This document shows, piece by piece, positions 34,070-43,242 of a stretch of DNA of 64,000 bases. This DNA comes from Acidobacteriota bacterium (GTDB taxonomy: Bacteria; Acidobacteriota; Terriglobia; Bryobacterales; UBA6623). The notes under the pieces are model-generated. The model was given only the letters and a program-made list of their open reading frames with translations. It was not told the origin of the DNA and did no database searches. The DNA lies in NCBI GenBank assembly GCA_016125275.1, contig WGMB01000009.1, positions 62,001-126,000 of the forward strand, given 5' to 3'. Positions within the stretch are counted from its first letter, which is position 1, and each line of letters begins with the position of its first letter. A program made the translations under genes and the position numbers.

Positions 34070-34295
34070 CGATCACCGATCGTCCTTCCGGGCGACCGCA
34101 CGCTAAGGAAATGGGGCGCAATCGCCGGAGATATCTCTCCATCCCGCGCAGCCGAATGGCGTTCTTCGTCCCGGCATTTTTCGCACACGCTTGCACACGA
34201 AAGCGCTTACTGAAACGCCTTTTGCCGACGGCGCAAGGCTACCGACGCGCGATCACCGGCGCGGAACTCGGCTCGAGAAATCGGCAGAGAAGCCG
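34070..34295. other. Rest of the 33833-34295 intergenic region
   Basis: Lower GC than the genes around it. It separates the EAL gene from the upstream UbiC-like gene transcribed in the same direction. I see no convincing coding frame, tRNA or known riboswitch. The promoter for the EAL gene presumably lies here, but no box stands out. Confidence 0.35.
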
Positions 34296-34835
34296 CTAGT
34301 CCAAGGAGGGCAGGATCTCGACCACTTCGGCCAGCAACCCCGTAGGACCGGAGAGCTCGTTGTGGCGGCCGTAGTGGACCTTCGCCGCCGTCGGACCGAA
34401 CGCCTGCCGTGTAAGCGCATTCGGCTCGGTGCGAAAAAACCCTGTCGGGGCGGAGCGGTGCGGCACATCGTGCTCCCGCAGGATGGTCCCCAGCGGCGCG
34501 CGGCCTTCGAGGATGCGAGGCCGGGCGTCTTCAGGGAACGCCGTCACCCGGATGCGAATTGCGCCGAAGGCCGCCGCCCGGCCGTCCTCGGTGCGGAGGA
34601 TCACATGGCGGAACAGCTCGCCCCGCGCTTCCAGCCGCGCCAGCACGTCCAAGTGCAGCTTGTCCTGCCAGAAGGTCTCCAGCGTCGGAGTCATGTCCCG
34701 GGCGTGGCACAGCAGGTCCCGGTAGGGCTGCGGAATCTGTTCGGCGTCAATCGTTTCGACTTCGCGGGCCGCGGTCTGGTCCGTCCAGAAGTCGCTCAGC
34801 GGCCACAGCAGGGATTTGACGGTTTCGACGGACAC
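34296..34835 (-). CDS. Chorismate-lyase-like (UbiC-fold) uncharacterised protein
   Basis: 179 residues with a GTG start and AGAGGAAA upstream. The central part matches the uncharacterised family related to chorismate pyruvate-lyase: PYRDLLCHARDMTPTLETFW, then AAFGAIRIRVTAFPEDAR and ILEGRAPLGTILREH, closing with YGRHNELSGP and AEVVEILPSL. In the UbiC fold the conserved Arg and Glu bind a small aromatic acid. Function here is unknown. It is 72 bases downstream of the CoA-transferase gene on the same strand and may be the last gene of the methylmalonyl-CoA operon, though no pathway link is known. Confidence 0.7.
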   Translation of the reverse strand: MSVETVKSLLWPLSDFWTDQTAAREVETIDAEQIPQPYRDLLCHARDMTPTLETFWQDKLHLDVLARLEARGELFRHVILRTEDGRAAAFGAIRIRVTAFPEDARPRILEGRAPLGTILREHDVPHRSAPTGFFRTEPNALTRQAFGPTAAKVHYGRHNELSGPTGLLAEVVEILPSLD

Positions 34836-34907
34836 GCGCGGCTGTTTCCTCTTTGAATCAAGACTGACGCAACGGGGCCTGCGTTACCCTCCGGATGCTC
34901 GCCGGTG

Positions 34908-36524
34908 TCATGCAAAGGCCCCCAGGTCGACGTCGGGCAGCATCTTGCCATGGTCGCGCAAGTTACGGTGCAGCTCGAAGCAGCGGTCCAGGTCGTGCCG
35001 GATGTGCCCCATCGGCGCGTCGCGCACGTAGCCGTGCAGGTAGTCCCGATAAGCCGGATGCGCGCAATGGTCGATCATCCGGCGGGCTCTCTCGAGCGGC
35101 GACAGCCCGCGCAGGTCCGCATAACCCTGCTCGGTCACCACGAACTGCACCGAGTGCTCGTTGTGGTCCACGTGCGTACACATCGGCACGATCGTCGAGA
35201 TGCGTCCGCCCTTGGCGACCGACGGGCACAGAAAGAACGACAGATAGGCGTTGCGCGTGAAGTCGCCGCTGCCACCGATGCCGTTCATCATCTTCGTGCC
35301 GCCGACGTGCGTCGAGTTGACGTGCCCGTAAATGTCGGCCTCGAGCGCCGTATTGGTGGTGATCACGCCGAGCCGCCGCACCAACCCCGGGTTGTTGGTG
35401 ATCTCCTGCGGCCGCAAGACGATGCGCGACTCGAAGAAGTCCATGTTGTCGTAGATCCGCCGCAGCTTCTCGTCCGACACCGTCAGCGAGCACGTCGAGG
35501 CGCCCAGCGCCTTGCCGGACTCCAGCAGGCCCACCACCGAATCCTGCAAGACCTCGGTGAACATGTAGAACGGCGGGCAGTCCGGGTGCTCGCCCAGCCC
35601 GGCCAGCATCGCATTGGCGATATTGCCCACCCCGGACTGCAACGGCAGAAACTCCGGCGGAATTCGGCCGGCGCGCTGCTCGCCCAGTATGCATTCGATG
35701 AAGTGCTCGGCAATGCGGCGGGAGCAATCATCCGGCGCGGTGGGGGCCGGCACGGCGTCGGGCTGGTCGTTCTCCACCACGCCCAGGATCTTGTCCGGAT
35801 CCACCGAGGCGTAAGGCCACCCGATGCGGTCCATCGGGTGGTAGAGCGGAATCGCCCGCCGATAGGGAGGGTTCGGCAGAATGGCGATGTCGCACATCTG
35901 GCTCACCCGCGGCGCATGGTAGCGGTTGATCTCGACGATCACCTTCTCGGCGGCTGCCAGAAAGCTCGGCGTAGCGCCGACCGAGCTCGACAGGAACACC
36001 CGGCCGTCCGGCGTCACCTCCGTGGCTTCCACCACCGCGATGTCGATCTTCCCCAGGAACCCCTCGGACACCATCTGCGGCAGGTGCGACAGGTGGATGT
36101 CCACGAAGTCCGCCTGGCCGCTGTTGAGCTGGTCGCGCAAGGCCCGGCTGGACTGATACGGCGCCCGCCAGGCGACGGCCTCGGCCTCGGCCAGAGCCTC
36201 GTCGAGATCCTCTCCCGTGGAAGCCCCGGAGAGGATTCGCAGCCGAAACGGCCGGCCCGCGGCGTGTTCCTCGCGGGCGCGGGCCGCCAGCGCCCGGGGC
36301 ACGGCCTTGGGCGCGCCGGCGGCCGTGAAGCCGCCGACCGCGATGGCCGCGCCATTCTCGATCATCGCCGCCGCCTCTTCCGCCGTCAGCCGCGGAAACG
36401 AGACGCGACGCCCCCGCGAGACGGCCGCCTCCGCCGGCGCTCCGGTCGGCCGCGCCGGCGCCGGAGAGGGGTGAGGGGTGGTCAAATCCGTCAGCACGCC
36501 GCGCGTGCTCGATGTGGGCTTCAT
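34908..36524 (-). CDS. scpC: Acetyl-CoA hydrolase/propionyl-CoA:succinate CoA-transferase
   Basis: 538 residues, full length for the class I CoA-transferase family of acetyl-CoA hydrolases and succinate CoA-transferases. Seen: the N-terminal GGFTAAGAPKAVPRAL block, a long Rossmann-like core, LPLQSGVGNIANAMLAGL and the catalytic glutamate in FTEVLQDSVVGLLESG, which forms the glutamyl-CoA thioester. With methylmalonyl-CoA mutase and MeaB upstream, it most likely swaps CoA between propionyl-CoA and succinate, closing a succinate-propionate cycle. Start ATG 36524. The first 40 residues (Pro/Ala-rich) are not part of the usual fold, and a later start is possible. The gap to meaB is 25 bases. Confidence 0.88.
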   Translation of the reverse strand: MKPTSSTRGVLTDLTTPHPSPAPARPTGAPAEAAVSRGRRVSFPRLTAEEAAAMIENGAAIAVGGFTAAGAPKAVPRALAARAREEHAAGRPFRLRILSGASTGEDLDEALAEAEAVAWRAPYQSSRALRDQLNSGQADFVDIHLSHLPQMVSEGFLGKIDIAVVEATEVTPDGRVFLSSSVGATPSFLAAAEKVIVEINRYHAPRVSQMCDIAILPNPPYRRAIPLYHPMDRIGWPYASVDPDKILGVVENDQPDAVPAPTAPDDCSRRIAEHFIECILGEQRAGRIPPEFLPLQSGVGNIANAMLAGLGEHPDCPPFYMFTEVLQDSVVGLLESGKALGASTCSLTVSDEKLRRIYDNMDFFESRIVLRPQEITNNPGLVRRLGVITTNTALEADIYGHVNSTHVGGTKMMNGIGGSGDFTRNAYLSFFLCPSVAKGGRISTIVPMCTHVDHNEHSVQFVVTEQGYADLRGLSPLERARRMIDHCAHPAYRDYLHGYVRDAPMGHIRHDLDRCFELHRNLRDHGKMLPDVDLGAFA

Positions 36525-36549
36525 AGCGTCTTATCCGGTCAAACCGGTT

Positions 36550-37590
36550 TCAAGGCACCAAGGTTCCAACGATGCGCCGCGCCGCGGCGGCGGGGGAGAG
36601 CCGGCCGGCGGCCACCTGCTCTTCGAGCTCGGCGCGCAACGCGGCGGCGCCGGGTAGAGCCAGAAAGCGCTCCTTGAGCAGCAGATCGACGGATTGCTCG
36701 AACCATCGTACGCTCTGCCGCCGCCGCAGCTCCTCCAGCCGCCCGCCGGCTTGCAGCGCTTCACGGCGTGCAACGATCGTATCCCAGATCGCCGCCACGC
36801 CCGCGCCGGTCACCGCCGAGCAGACGTGCACCGTCGGCCGCCGGCCGTCGGCCTCGGGCCGCAGCAGCCGCAGCGCCGACTCCAGCTCGTCGCGGGCGAC
36901 CCGTGCGCGCGCCTCGCCATCGCCGTCGGCCTTGTTGACCGCCACGGCGTCCACCAGCTCCAGCACGCCGCGCTTGAGCCCCTGGAGCTCGTCGCCCGCG
37001 CCGGCGATCGTCAGCAGCAAGAAGAAGTCCACCATCGAGGCGACCTGCGTCTCGCTCTGCCCCACCCCGACCGTCTCCACCAGCGTCACGTCGAAGCCCG
37101 CCGCCTCGCACACCAAAATCGCCTCTCGCGTCCGCGGCGCCACGCCGCCCAGGTGCAGCCCCGCGGGCGACGGCCGCACCAGCGCCCGCTCGGAACGCGC
37201 AAGCTCCGCCATGCGCGTCTTGTCGCCCAGCAACGAGCCGCCGGAAACCTCGCTCGAGGGGTCCACGGCCAGCACGGCCACGCGCCGGCCCTGTCCCAGC
37301 AGCAACCGTCCCAGCGATTCGATGAACGTGCTCTTGCCCGCGCCCGGCGGACCGGAAACCCCTACTCGGATCGAGCCGCCGGCGTGCGGCAGCAAGCTCG
37401 CCAGCACGTCCTCGGCGAGTGCTCGGTGGCGCGGCAGCGACGACTCCACCAGCGTCAGCGCGCGCGCCACCACCGCCCGGTCGCGACGCAACACGCCGTC
37501 CACGATCTCCGCCGCGCTCAGCTCCCGGCGCCTTGGCGCGGGAAGAGCCGCGGAAGTCGCGCCCGCTGTCTTGTCGTCGGGCCTCGTCAT
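36550..37590 (-). CDS. meaB: Methylmalonyl-CoA mutase-associated GTPase MeaB
   Basis: 346 residues. G3E-family P-loop GTPase that loads and protects the adenosylcobalamin cofactor of methylmalonyl-CoA mutase. P-loop GPPGAGKS at 80-87, the switch/metal region [20 protein letters not shown], a Walker B in [10 protein letters not shown], and NKAD for guanine recognition. The C-terminal helical hairpin expected for dimerisation is present. Its ATG overlaps the mutB stop (ATGA, 37587-37590), so the two proteins are translationally coupled and certainly work together. Confidence 0.95.
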   Translation of the reverse strand: MTRPDDKTAGATSAALPAPRRRELSAAEIVDGVLRRDRAVVARALTLVESSLPRHRALAEDVLASLLPHAGGSIRVGVSGPPGAGKSTFIESLGRLLLGQGRRVAVLAVDPSSEVSGGSLLGDKTRMAELARSERALVRPSPAGLHLGGVAPRTREAILVCEAAGFDVTLVETVGVGQSETQVASMVDFFLLLTIAGAGDELQGLKRGVLELVDAVAVNKADGDGEARARVARDELESALRLLRPEADGRRPTVHVCSAVTGAGVAAIWDTIVARREALQAGGRLEELRRRQSVRWFEQSVDLLLKERFLALPGAAALRAELEEQVAAGRLSPAAAARRIVGTLVP

Positions 37591-39698
37591 GCCGCTTCGA
37601 GCTGCGCGAACAGCAGGTCGAGCAGACGGCCGCAGGCCTCGGGAATGACCGTGCCGGGGCCGAAGATCTCGCTCACGCCCGCCTCGCGCAGCGCCGCGTA
37701 ATCCCGCGGCGGAATCACGCCGCCGCAGACCACCAGAATGTCGTCGCGGCCGGCCTCACGCAGCCGGCGGATCAGCTCCGGCACGAGCGTCTCATGCGCT
37801 CCCGCCAGCGTGCTCACTCCCACCACGTGCACGTCGTTGTCCACCGCTTGCCGGGCAGCTTCCTCCGGAGTGGCGAACAGCGGGCCGACGTCCACGTCGA
37901 AGCCCATGTCGGCAAAGGCGGTCGCGATGACTCTCGCGCCGCGGTCGTGGCCGTCCTGGCCGAGCTTGGCCACCAGCAACCGCGGCCGGCGCCCGGTGCG
38001 CTCCAAGAACTGCTTCGTCCGCTCGATCGCCTCCCGCACCTGCTCCATCTTCGCCGCTTCCTGCCTATAAACTCCGCTGACTTGCTGCGCGTGCGGCTGA
38101 TACCGCCCGAAAACCGCCTCCATTGCGGCGGTCATCTCGCCCACGGTAGCGCGCCGGCGGGCCGCCTCGATGGCCTTTTCGAGCAGGTTCTCGCGTCCGG
38201 CGGCGGCCTGGGTCAGCGCCTCCAGCGCCTGCCGCACAGCGGCTTCGTCCCGGTCGGCGCGCAGTTGCGCCAGCCGCGCCAACTGCGCCTGGCGCACGGC
38301 GGCGTTGTCGACGGCCAGCAAGTCGATCGGCTCCTCGGCCTCCGGGCGGTAGCGGTTGACGCCCACGATCGCCTCGGCCCCGGAGTCGATGCGGGCCTGG
38401 CGGCGGGCCGCCGCCTCCTCGATGCGCCTCTTCGGCACGCCGGCCTCGATGGCGCGGGTCATACCACCCAGCTCCTCGATCTCGTCGATCAGCGCGGAGG
38501 CTCGCCGCAGCAGCTCGCCCGTCAGCGTCTCCACGTAGTAGGAGCCGCCCCACAGGTCCACCGTCCGGCACAGCCCGCACTCCTCTTGCAGAATCAGTTG
38601 CGTGTTGCGGGCGATCCGCGCACTGGCCTCGCTGGGCAGCGCCAACGCCTCGTCGAGCGAGTTCGTGTGCAGCGACTGCGTTCCGCCCAGCACGGCCGCC
38701 AGCGCCTCGATCGTCGTCCGGGCGACGTTGTTGTAAGGGTCCTGCTCGGTCAGAGACCAGCCGCTGGTCTGCGAATGCGTCCGCAGCGCCATCGACTTGG
38801 GATTCTTCGGGCCGAATTGCCGCACCAGCTTGGCCCACAGCAGGCGGGCGGCGCGCATCTTGGCCACTTCCAGGAAGTGGTTCATCCCGATGCCCCAGAA
38901 GAACGAGATCCGCGGCGCAAACTCGTCGATCGCCAGCCCGGCGGCCAAGCCCGTCCGGATGTACTCCACTCCGTCAGCCAGCGTGTAGGCCACCTCCAGC
39001 TCCGCCGTCGCCCCGGCCTCGTGCATGTGATAGCCCGAAACCGAGATCGAGTTGAACCGCGGCATGCGGCGGGCCGTGTAGGCGAAGATGTCGGCGACGA
39101 TCCGCATCGACGGGCCCGGCGGGTAGATGAAGGTGTTCCGGACCATGAACTCCTTCAGAATGTCGTTCTGGATCGTGCCCGACAGCTTCTCCGGCCCGAC
39201 GCCCTGCTCCTCGGCCGCCACGATGTACAGCGCCAGAATCGGCAGCACCGCCCCGTTCATCGTCATCGACACCGAGGTCCTGTCCAGCGGAATCCCGTCG
39301 AACAGAATCCGCATGTCCAGAATCGAGTCGATCGCCACGCCGGCCTTGCCCACATCGCCGGTCACGCGCGGATGATCGCTGTCATAGCCCCTGTGCGTCG
39401 CCAAGTCGAAGGCCACCGACAAACCCTTCTGCCCGGCCGCCAGGTTGCGGCGGTAGAAGGCGTTGGAATCCTCCGCGGTCGAAAACCCTGCGTACTGGCG
39501 AATCGTCCACGGCCTCGACGCGTACATCGTGGCGTACGGCCCGCGCAGGTACGGCGGAATGCCGGAAAGGTAGTCCAGGTGGTCGAGCCCGGCCAGATCC
39601 TCGGCCGTGTAGACCGTCGGCGGGCCGCCGTTCGAGCCCCCCCGCTTGTCGCGAAAGCGCACCGGTTCGTAGGGAACGTCGGCGAGGTTCACGCTCAC
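37587..39698 (-). CDS. mutB: Methylmalonyl-CoA mutase large subunit
   Basis: 703 residues, complete. Adenosylcobalamin enzyme that interconverts methylmalonyl-CoA and succinyl-CoA. TIM-barrel with [45 protein letters not shown] and [14 protein letters not shown], then a linker and a C-terminal cobalamin domain with GQDGHDRG, where His584 is the lower cobalt ligand. Start is GTG 39698, overlapping the mutA stop. Cytoplasmic, normally an alpha-beta dimer with MutA. In this window it is intact while MutA is frameshifted; homodimeric mutases exist, so loss of MutA would not necessarily kill the activity. Confidence 0.96.
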   Translation of the reverse strand: MSVNLADVPYEPVRFRDKRGGSNGGPPTVYTAEDLAGLDHLDYLSGIPPYLRGPYATMYASRPWTIRQYAGFSTAEDSNAFYRRNLAAGQKGLSVAFDLATHRGYDSDHPRVTGDVGKAGVAIDSILDMRILFDGIPLDRTSVSMTMNGAVLPILALYIVAAEEQGVGPEKLSGTIQNDILKEFMVRNTFIYPPGPSMRIVADIFAYTARRMPRFNSISVSGYHMHEAGATAELEVAYTLADGVEYIRTGLAAGLAIDEFAPRISFFWGIGMNHFLEVAKMRAARLLWAKLVRQFGPKNPKSMALRTHSQTSGWSLTEQDPYNNVARTTIEALAAVLGGTQSLHTNSLDEALALPSEASARIARNTQLILQEECGLCRTVDLWGGSYYVETLTGELLRRASALIDEIEELGGMTRAIEAGVPKRRIEEAAARRQARIDSGAEAIVGVNRYRPEAEEPIDLLAVDNAAVRQAQLARLAQLRADRDEAAVRQALEALTQAAAGRENLLEKAIEAARRRATVGEMTAAMEAVFGRYQPHAQQVSGVYRQEAAKMEQVREAIERTKQFLERTGRRPRLLVAKLGQDGHDRGARVIATAFADMGFDVDVGPLFATPEEAARQAVDNDVHVVGVSTLAGAHETLVPELIRRLREAGRDDILVVCGGVIPPRDYAALREAGVSEIFGPGTVIPEACGRLLDLLFAQLEAA

Positions 39699-41213
39699 GT
39701 GCTGCCCTCCTCGAACGCCGCCGCCGTGCGGGCGATCGTCAGCGGGCGCACTCGCACCTCCGGTCCGGCGCCTTCGAGCGTCCGCAGCAAATCGGCCGTG
39801 GAGGCCCCGTGGCGCGCCGCCGTCACCAGCGCCGAGAAGTCCCCGGCCTCCCCAGCTCCCACGGAAGGCCTCGCAGGCTCCGGCCCGGCGCCGCCCGTGC
39901 CTGCAAGATCCCGCGGCAAGCTCGCCTCCGCGGCTTCGCGAAACAGCGTCACGCCCACGACGCGGGCCTCGGCGGCGCGACGGGCGGCGTCGGCGGCCAA
40001 CCTCTCCTGGATCGAGCCGTCACGCAGCAGGGCCCACAGGCCCCCTGCCGCCTCGATCTCCTGGACCCGCTCCCAGCTCCGGCGAGCGATCTGCTCCGTC
40101 AGCGCCTCGATCGCGCCCGAACCGCCCGCCGGGTCCGCCACGCGCCCCACCGACGCCTCTTCCAGCAGCAACAACTGCTGATTGCGGGCCAGCCTCTCCG
40201 CCAAAGCGCTCGGCAACCCCAGCGGCGCGTCAAACGGCGTCACCGAAAGCGAATCACAGCCCCCCACAGCCGCGGCGAACGCCTGCACCGCCGTGCGCAC
40301 CAAGTTGTTCTTCGGCTCCACCCTTGTTAGATCGCGCAGCCCGGTGGAAACATGCAGCGCCATCGGCCGCACCGCCGAACGCCCGCGCCGTCAACTGCCA
40401 CAACGACCGCGCCGCGCGCAGCTTGGCGATCTCCAGCGGCGCGTCCGACGACACGGCCAGCGAGAACGCGAAAGCATCCACCGCCCGGTCCGGCTCCACG
40501 CCCCGAGCAACCATCGCGCGCAGCGTCTCCGCCGCCGCGGCGATCACGCAAGCCAGCTCCTCCACCGCCGACGCGCCCGCTTCGTCGTACGGTCGCCCGT
40601 CGATCAGAGCCGTGCGGATCGACGGCGCCCGCCGCTGCGCCCAATCGGTCGCCTCGGCCAGGGCGTCCCAAGCCGCTTCCAGCGGATGCGCCAGCCGCCC
40701 CGTCCGCGCCAACTCGGCCAGCGGGTCGCCGCCGACAGCCCCTTCGAGAGCCTCCAAGGGGACGTTGCGCTCCTCCGCCAAAGCGGCCAGCAAGGCCAAG
40801 GCCGGCCCGCCCGCCGCTCCGGCCTCGATCGACAAGGGTTGTGCTGCCGGCTCGACCTCCGCCAGCGCGGTCTGCAGGCCTTCGAGCGTTAGGTCGTCCT
40901 CGATCAGCAGCCGAAGCGCCGTCTGCCCCCGCGCCAAGCCGTCCCGGATCGCCCGGTTCGCAGCCTGGGGATCGCCCAGCCGGATCTCCTGCTCCACCAG
41001 CCAAGGCCCGGCGGCGGCGCGGCCATGCCGGGTCACAGCCGCCGGCCGGGCGTAGAGGGGCTCCACCGGCAGATCGCCCAAGACGATCCGCCGCAGGGTT
41101 TCGGGGTCCGCGCCGCCCAGCTCCCGCGCCGCGGCGGCGCGCCACTCCTCCAGGCTCGGAACAGGAAACTCCGACGCCAAGCTCGAGGTCGTCCGCTGAT
41201 CGAGGGTACCCAC
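39695..41213 (-). pseudogene. mutA: Methylmalonyl-CoA mutase small subunit, frameshifted
   Basis: The gene is in two frames. The 5' part (GTG 41213 to about 40371) encodes the N-terminal barrel half, from LEEWRAAAARELGG to LRAARSLWQLTARAFGG. The 3' part (about 40369 to 39695) continues directly with RPMALHVSTGLRDLTRVEPKNN and LVRTAVQAFAAAVGG through the usual small-subunit end. Dropping one base near 40370, in the run GGCGGTGCGGCCG, restores a single protein of about 505 residues of expected order. A one-base insertion, a sequencing or assembly slip, or programmed frameshifting could each explain it. The small subunit binds no cobalamin but stabilises MutB. Stop and mutB start overlap by 4 bases. 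Confidence 0.85.
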
Positions 41214-41287
41214 GGAAGCCTTCCGGGCGCGCCGACCGCGCCCGGCCGCCTCTCATTGTTCCACAGCGCCGGAGCCGGAAAAGTTCC

Positions 41288-42529
41288 TCAGCCCCACCAG
41301 CGATCGCCTTCGATCAGGTGCGGCACGACGACCTCCTTGTTCAGCTCCACGCCCAAACCCGGCCCCATCGGAACCTCGATGAAGCCGCCGTTCACCAGCA
41401 TCGGCTTGTCGCGGACGATCACGTCGTCCATCCAGTCGCGCTTGCCGCAGACGGTCTCGCAGGCGATGTAGTCGCGGATGGCCGCCGCCCACTGCACCGT
41501 CGCCATGGTGTTGAGCACGCTGCCGGTGTTGTGGTTGCACATCGGAATGAAGTTGGTCTGCGCCATGTCGGCGGTCTTCTTGGCCTCCAGCAGCCCGCCC
41601 GTGTTGCGCAGGTCGGGATTGAGCAGGTCGATCGCGGCGTTGATGATGAAGGGCATGAAGTCCTCGCGGCGCGCCAGGTTCTCGCCCTTGCCGATCGGGC
41701 AGGCCGCCATCTCGCACAGCCTCTTCCAGGCCTCGGAATAGTTCACCGGCATCGGATCTTCCAAATACAGCGGCTTGATCGGCGCAACGGCCGCGGCCAG
41801 GTCAACGGCCGTGCGCAGGTCGTACTCCCAGTGGCAGTGGACGATGATGTCATAGCCGTCCCCCAGGGCCTCGCGGGCGTTCTCGAATCCGCGATTGATC
41901 TTACGCAGCTCTTGGGTGGAGAGCGTCCGGTTGGCGTAGTCCCGGCCGGGGTCGTCTTTCTGCTCGGTGTGCGTCGCGCCGTACTTGCAGCAGCTCCAGC
42001 CGGAAGGGTCCGCCAGGCGCTTCTGCGCCCAGTCGCGAACCACGGACTTGTCGAGCGGGTCGCGCGGCCCAAAATGGTTGTAGACGCGAACCTTGGTGCG
42101 ATACGCGCCGCCGAGCAGCGTATGCACCGGGGCCTCGAGAATCTTGCCGGCCAAGTCCCAAAGCGCCATCTCGATGCCGCTCACGCCGCGCATGAAGCTG
42201 TGCGCCGAACCGTCGGTGTGGTAATTGAAGCTGTTCCAAATCTTCTCGATCTCGAGCGGGTCCTTGCCGACCAGCATGGGCTCGAGCGCGAGCATCTGAT
42301 CCCGGACCCCAGCGCCGGGAGAGCCGTAGCCTTCGCCGATACCGAACAAACCGGTATCGGTTTCCACCTTCACATAGGTGTAATTACGATCGGGGCCTTG
42401 CAGCACCATGGTCTTGAGACCACGGATCTTGTGGCGACCGAGCTCGACGGCCGCGCGGGCGCGGAAGTCGAGGAGCCAAGGCGCAGCGGCGGCGAGGCCG
42501 GCCGTGCGGAGAAAGTCTCGGCGTGTCAT
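41288..42529 (-). CDS. Tat-exported enolase-superfamily (mandelate racemase/muconate lactonising type) enzyme
   Basis: 413 residues. Twin-arginine signal at the extreme N-terminus (MTRRDFLRTAGLAAAAPWLL), unusual for the mostly cytoplasmic family but common in Solibacter- and Planctomycete-type genomes. Capping domain, then a barrel carrying the metal ligands: DIIVHCHWEYD region, YLEDPMP (Glu), IGKGENL (Glu) and NPDLRNTGG. The late CNHNTGS histidine would be the acid/base. Typical activities are dehydration or racemisation of sugar acids; the exact one is unclear. TATGCT lies 9 bases upstream of the ATG with no ribosome site. It is not part of the mutAB operon. Confidence 0.85.
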   Translation of the reverse strand: MTRRDFLRTAGLAAAAPWLLDFRARAAVELGRHKIRGLKTMVLQGPDRNYTYVKVETDTGLFGIGEGYGSPGAGVRDQMLALEPMLVGKDPLEIEKIWNSFNYHTDGSAHSFMRGVSGIEMALWDLAGKILEAPVHTLLGGAYRTKVRVYNHFGPRDPLDKSVVRDWAQKRLADPSGWSCCKYGATHTEQKDDPGRDYANRTLSTQELRKINRGFENAREALGDGYDIIVHCHWEYDLRTAVDLAAAVAPIKPLYLEDPMPVNYSEAWKRLCEMAACPIGKGENLARREDFMPFIINAAIDLLNPDLRNTGGLLEAKKTADMAQTNFIPMCNHNTGSVLNTMATVQWAAAIRDYIACETVCGKRDWMDDVIVRDKPMLVNGGFIEVPMGPGLGVELNKEVVVPHLIEGDRWWG

Positions 42530-42538
42530 GGCGCGGCT

Positions 42539-42544
42539 AGCATA
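42539..42544 (-). promoter_or_regulatory. -10-like box TATGCT, near-leaderless
   Basis: Read leftward, TATGCT ends 9 bases before ATG 42529 and no ribosome site intervenes. A weaker match than the other boxes of this kind. Confidence 0.3.
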
Positions 42545-42646
42545 GCGCAGGCCAAGCCACGCAGAAATCCCCCCGTTTCAATCGCCAAGGGGAGCCGCCG
42601 GGGTTCACCCGGCGCGCCGGCACGGAGGCGCCGGCAATCCCAAGCC

Positions 42647-42893
42647 TCACAGCCGCGGACTCAACCGGAAATCCTCCACCGCCAGCGGAATCTCGACCCG
42701 CCCAACCGGCTCGAAGACATACACCCGAAGCTCCGCGCCAGCGAGCCAATCCTCGCCAAACGGATATTCGAACGAATAGAAATCCCCATGGGAATTCAGA
42801 AACGGCCGCGGAAACAGCAAAGCTGTCGCCTCCAAGCGGTCGCGGGCGAACGATCTCGGAACTATAGTTGGCGTCCAGAAGGAATCCGTTCAC
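42647..42893 (-). pseudogene. Remnant of a PIN-domain (VapC-like) toxin fused by rearrangement to another gene's 3' end
   Basis: GTG 42893 overlaps the antitoxin stop by 4 bases and begins like a PIN toxin (MNGFLLDANYSSEIV), but after about 15 residues that frame loses protein character. A different frame then reads cleanly from about 42866 to the stop at 42647 (LEATALLFPRPFLNSHGDFY, then AELRVYVFEPVGRVEIPLAV), resembling the C-terminal end of an unrelated protein. The toxin body with its other acidic residues is missing. A deletion or recombination event that fused two gene ends is the simplest reading. Confidence 0.55.
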
Positions 42894-43135
42894 AACGGGA
42901 TGTCCCGACCGGAGTCCGGATCACGACCGAGATTCAGATCCAACCCGGCCAGCGCGGAAGGGCCCAAGAACGCTTCGAGGCTCCGCGCCTTTGCGGCCCG
43001 CGAGTCGCCGATGACGGCCCGGACGATCTCGAGCGAACGGCCCTCTTCGTGGATCACGATGCGTTCGCCGTCGGCGGCCCGCCGGAGCAATTCCGGCAAA
43101 CGCCTCTGGGCTTCTTCGGCGTTGAGCTGCTCCAT
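42890..43135 (-). CDS. Phd/YefM-type antitoxin
   Basis: 81 residues. N-terminal Phd fold that binds operator DNA: MEQLNAEEAQRRLPELLRRA followed by GERIVIHEEGRSLEIVRAV, the standard length and layout. The C-terminal 30 residues (KARSLEAFLGPSALAG) would wrap the toxin. The partner toxin just downstream is reduced to its first residues, so this gene is an orphan antitoxin that may persist by neutralising related toxins elsewhere or by autoregulation. Confidence 0.75.
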   Translation of the reverse strand: MEQLNAEEAQRRLPELLRRAADGERIVIHEEGRSLEIVRAVIGDSRAAKARSLEAFLGPSALAGLDLNLGRDPDSGRDIPL

Positions 43136-43242
43136 CCGGCGTCAGAATCGCTCCGAGGCGCCCCTTCCGCCATCGCCAGTCCGCATCGACTTTCCCCAAA
43201 GTCCGGTAACCTACGGACACTCCGGCGCGAACTGTCCTGGTA

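Noticed and set aside
33959-34213. 84-codon rightward frame in the EAL leader region
   Set aside because: No ribosome site and no protein-like pattern; both strands are equally open in this stretch.
34191-34295. Resemblance to a cyclic-di-GMP (GEMM) riboswitch
   Set aside because: One fragment looks like the 3' side of the fold (GCGCAAGGCTACCG) but the invariant 5' parts (GGCAAACC and the tetraloop stem) are missing and the core CGCAAAGC is altered.
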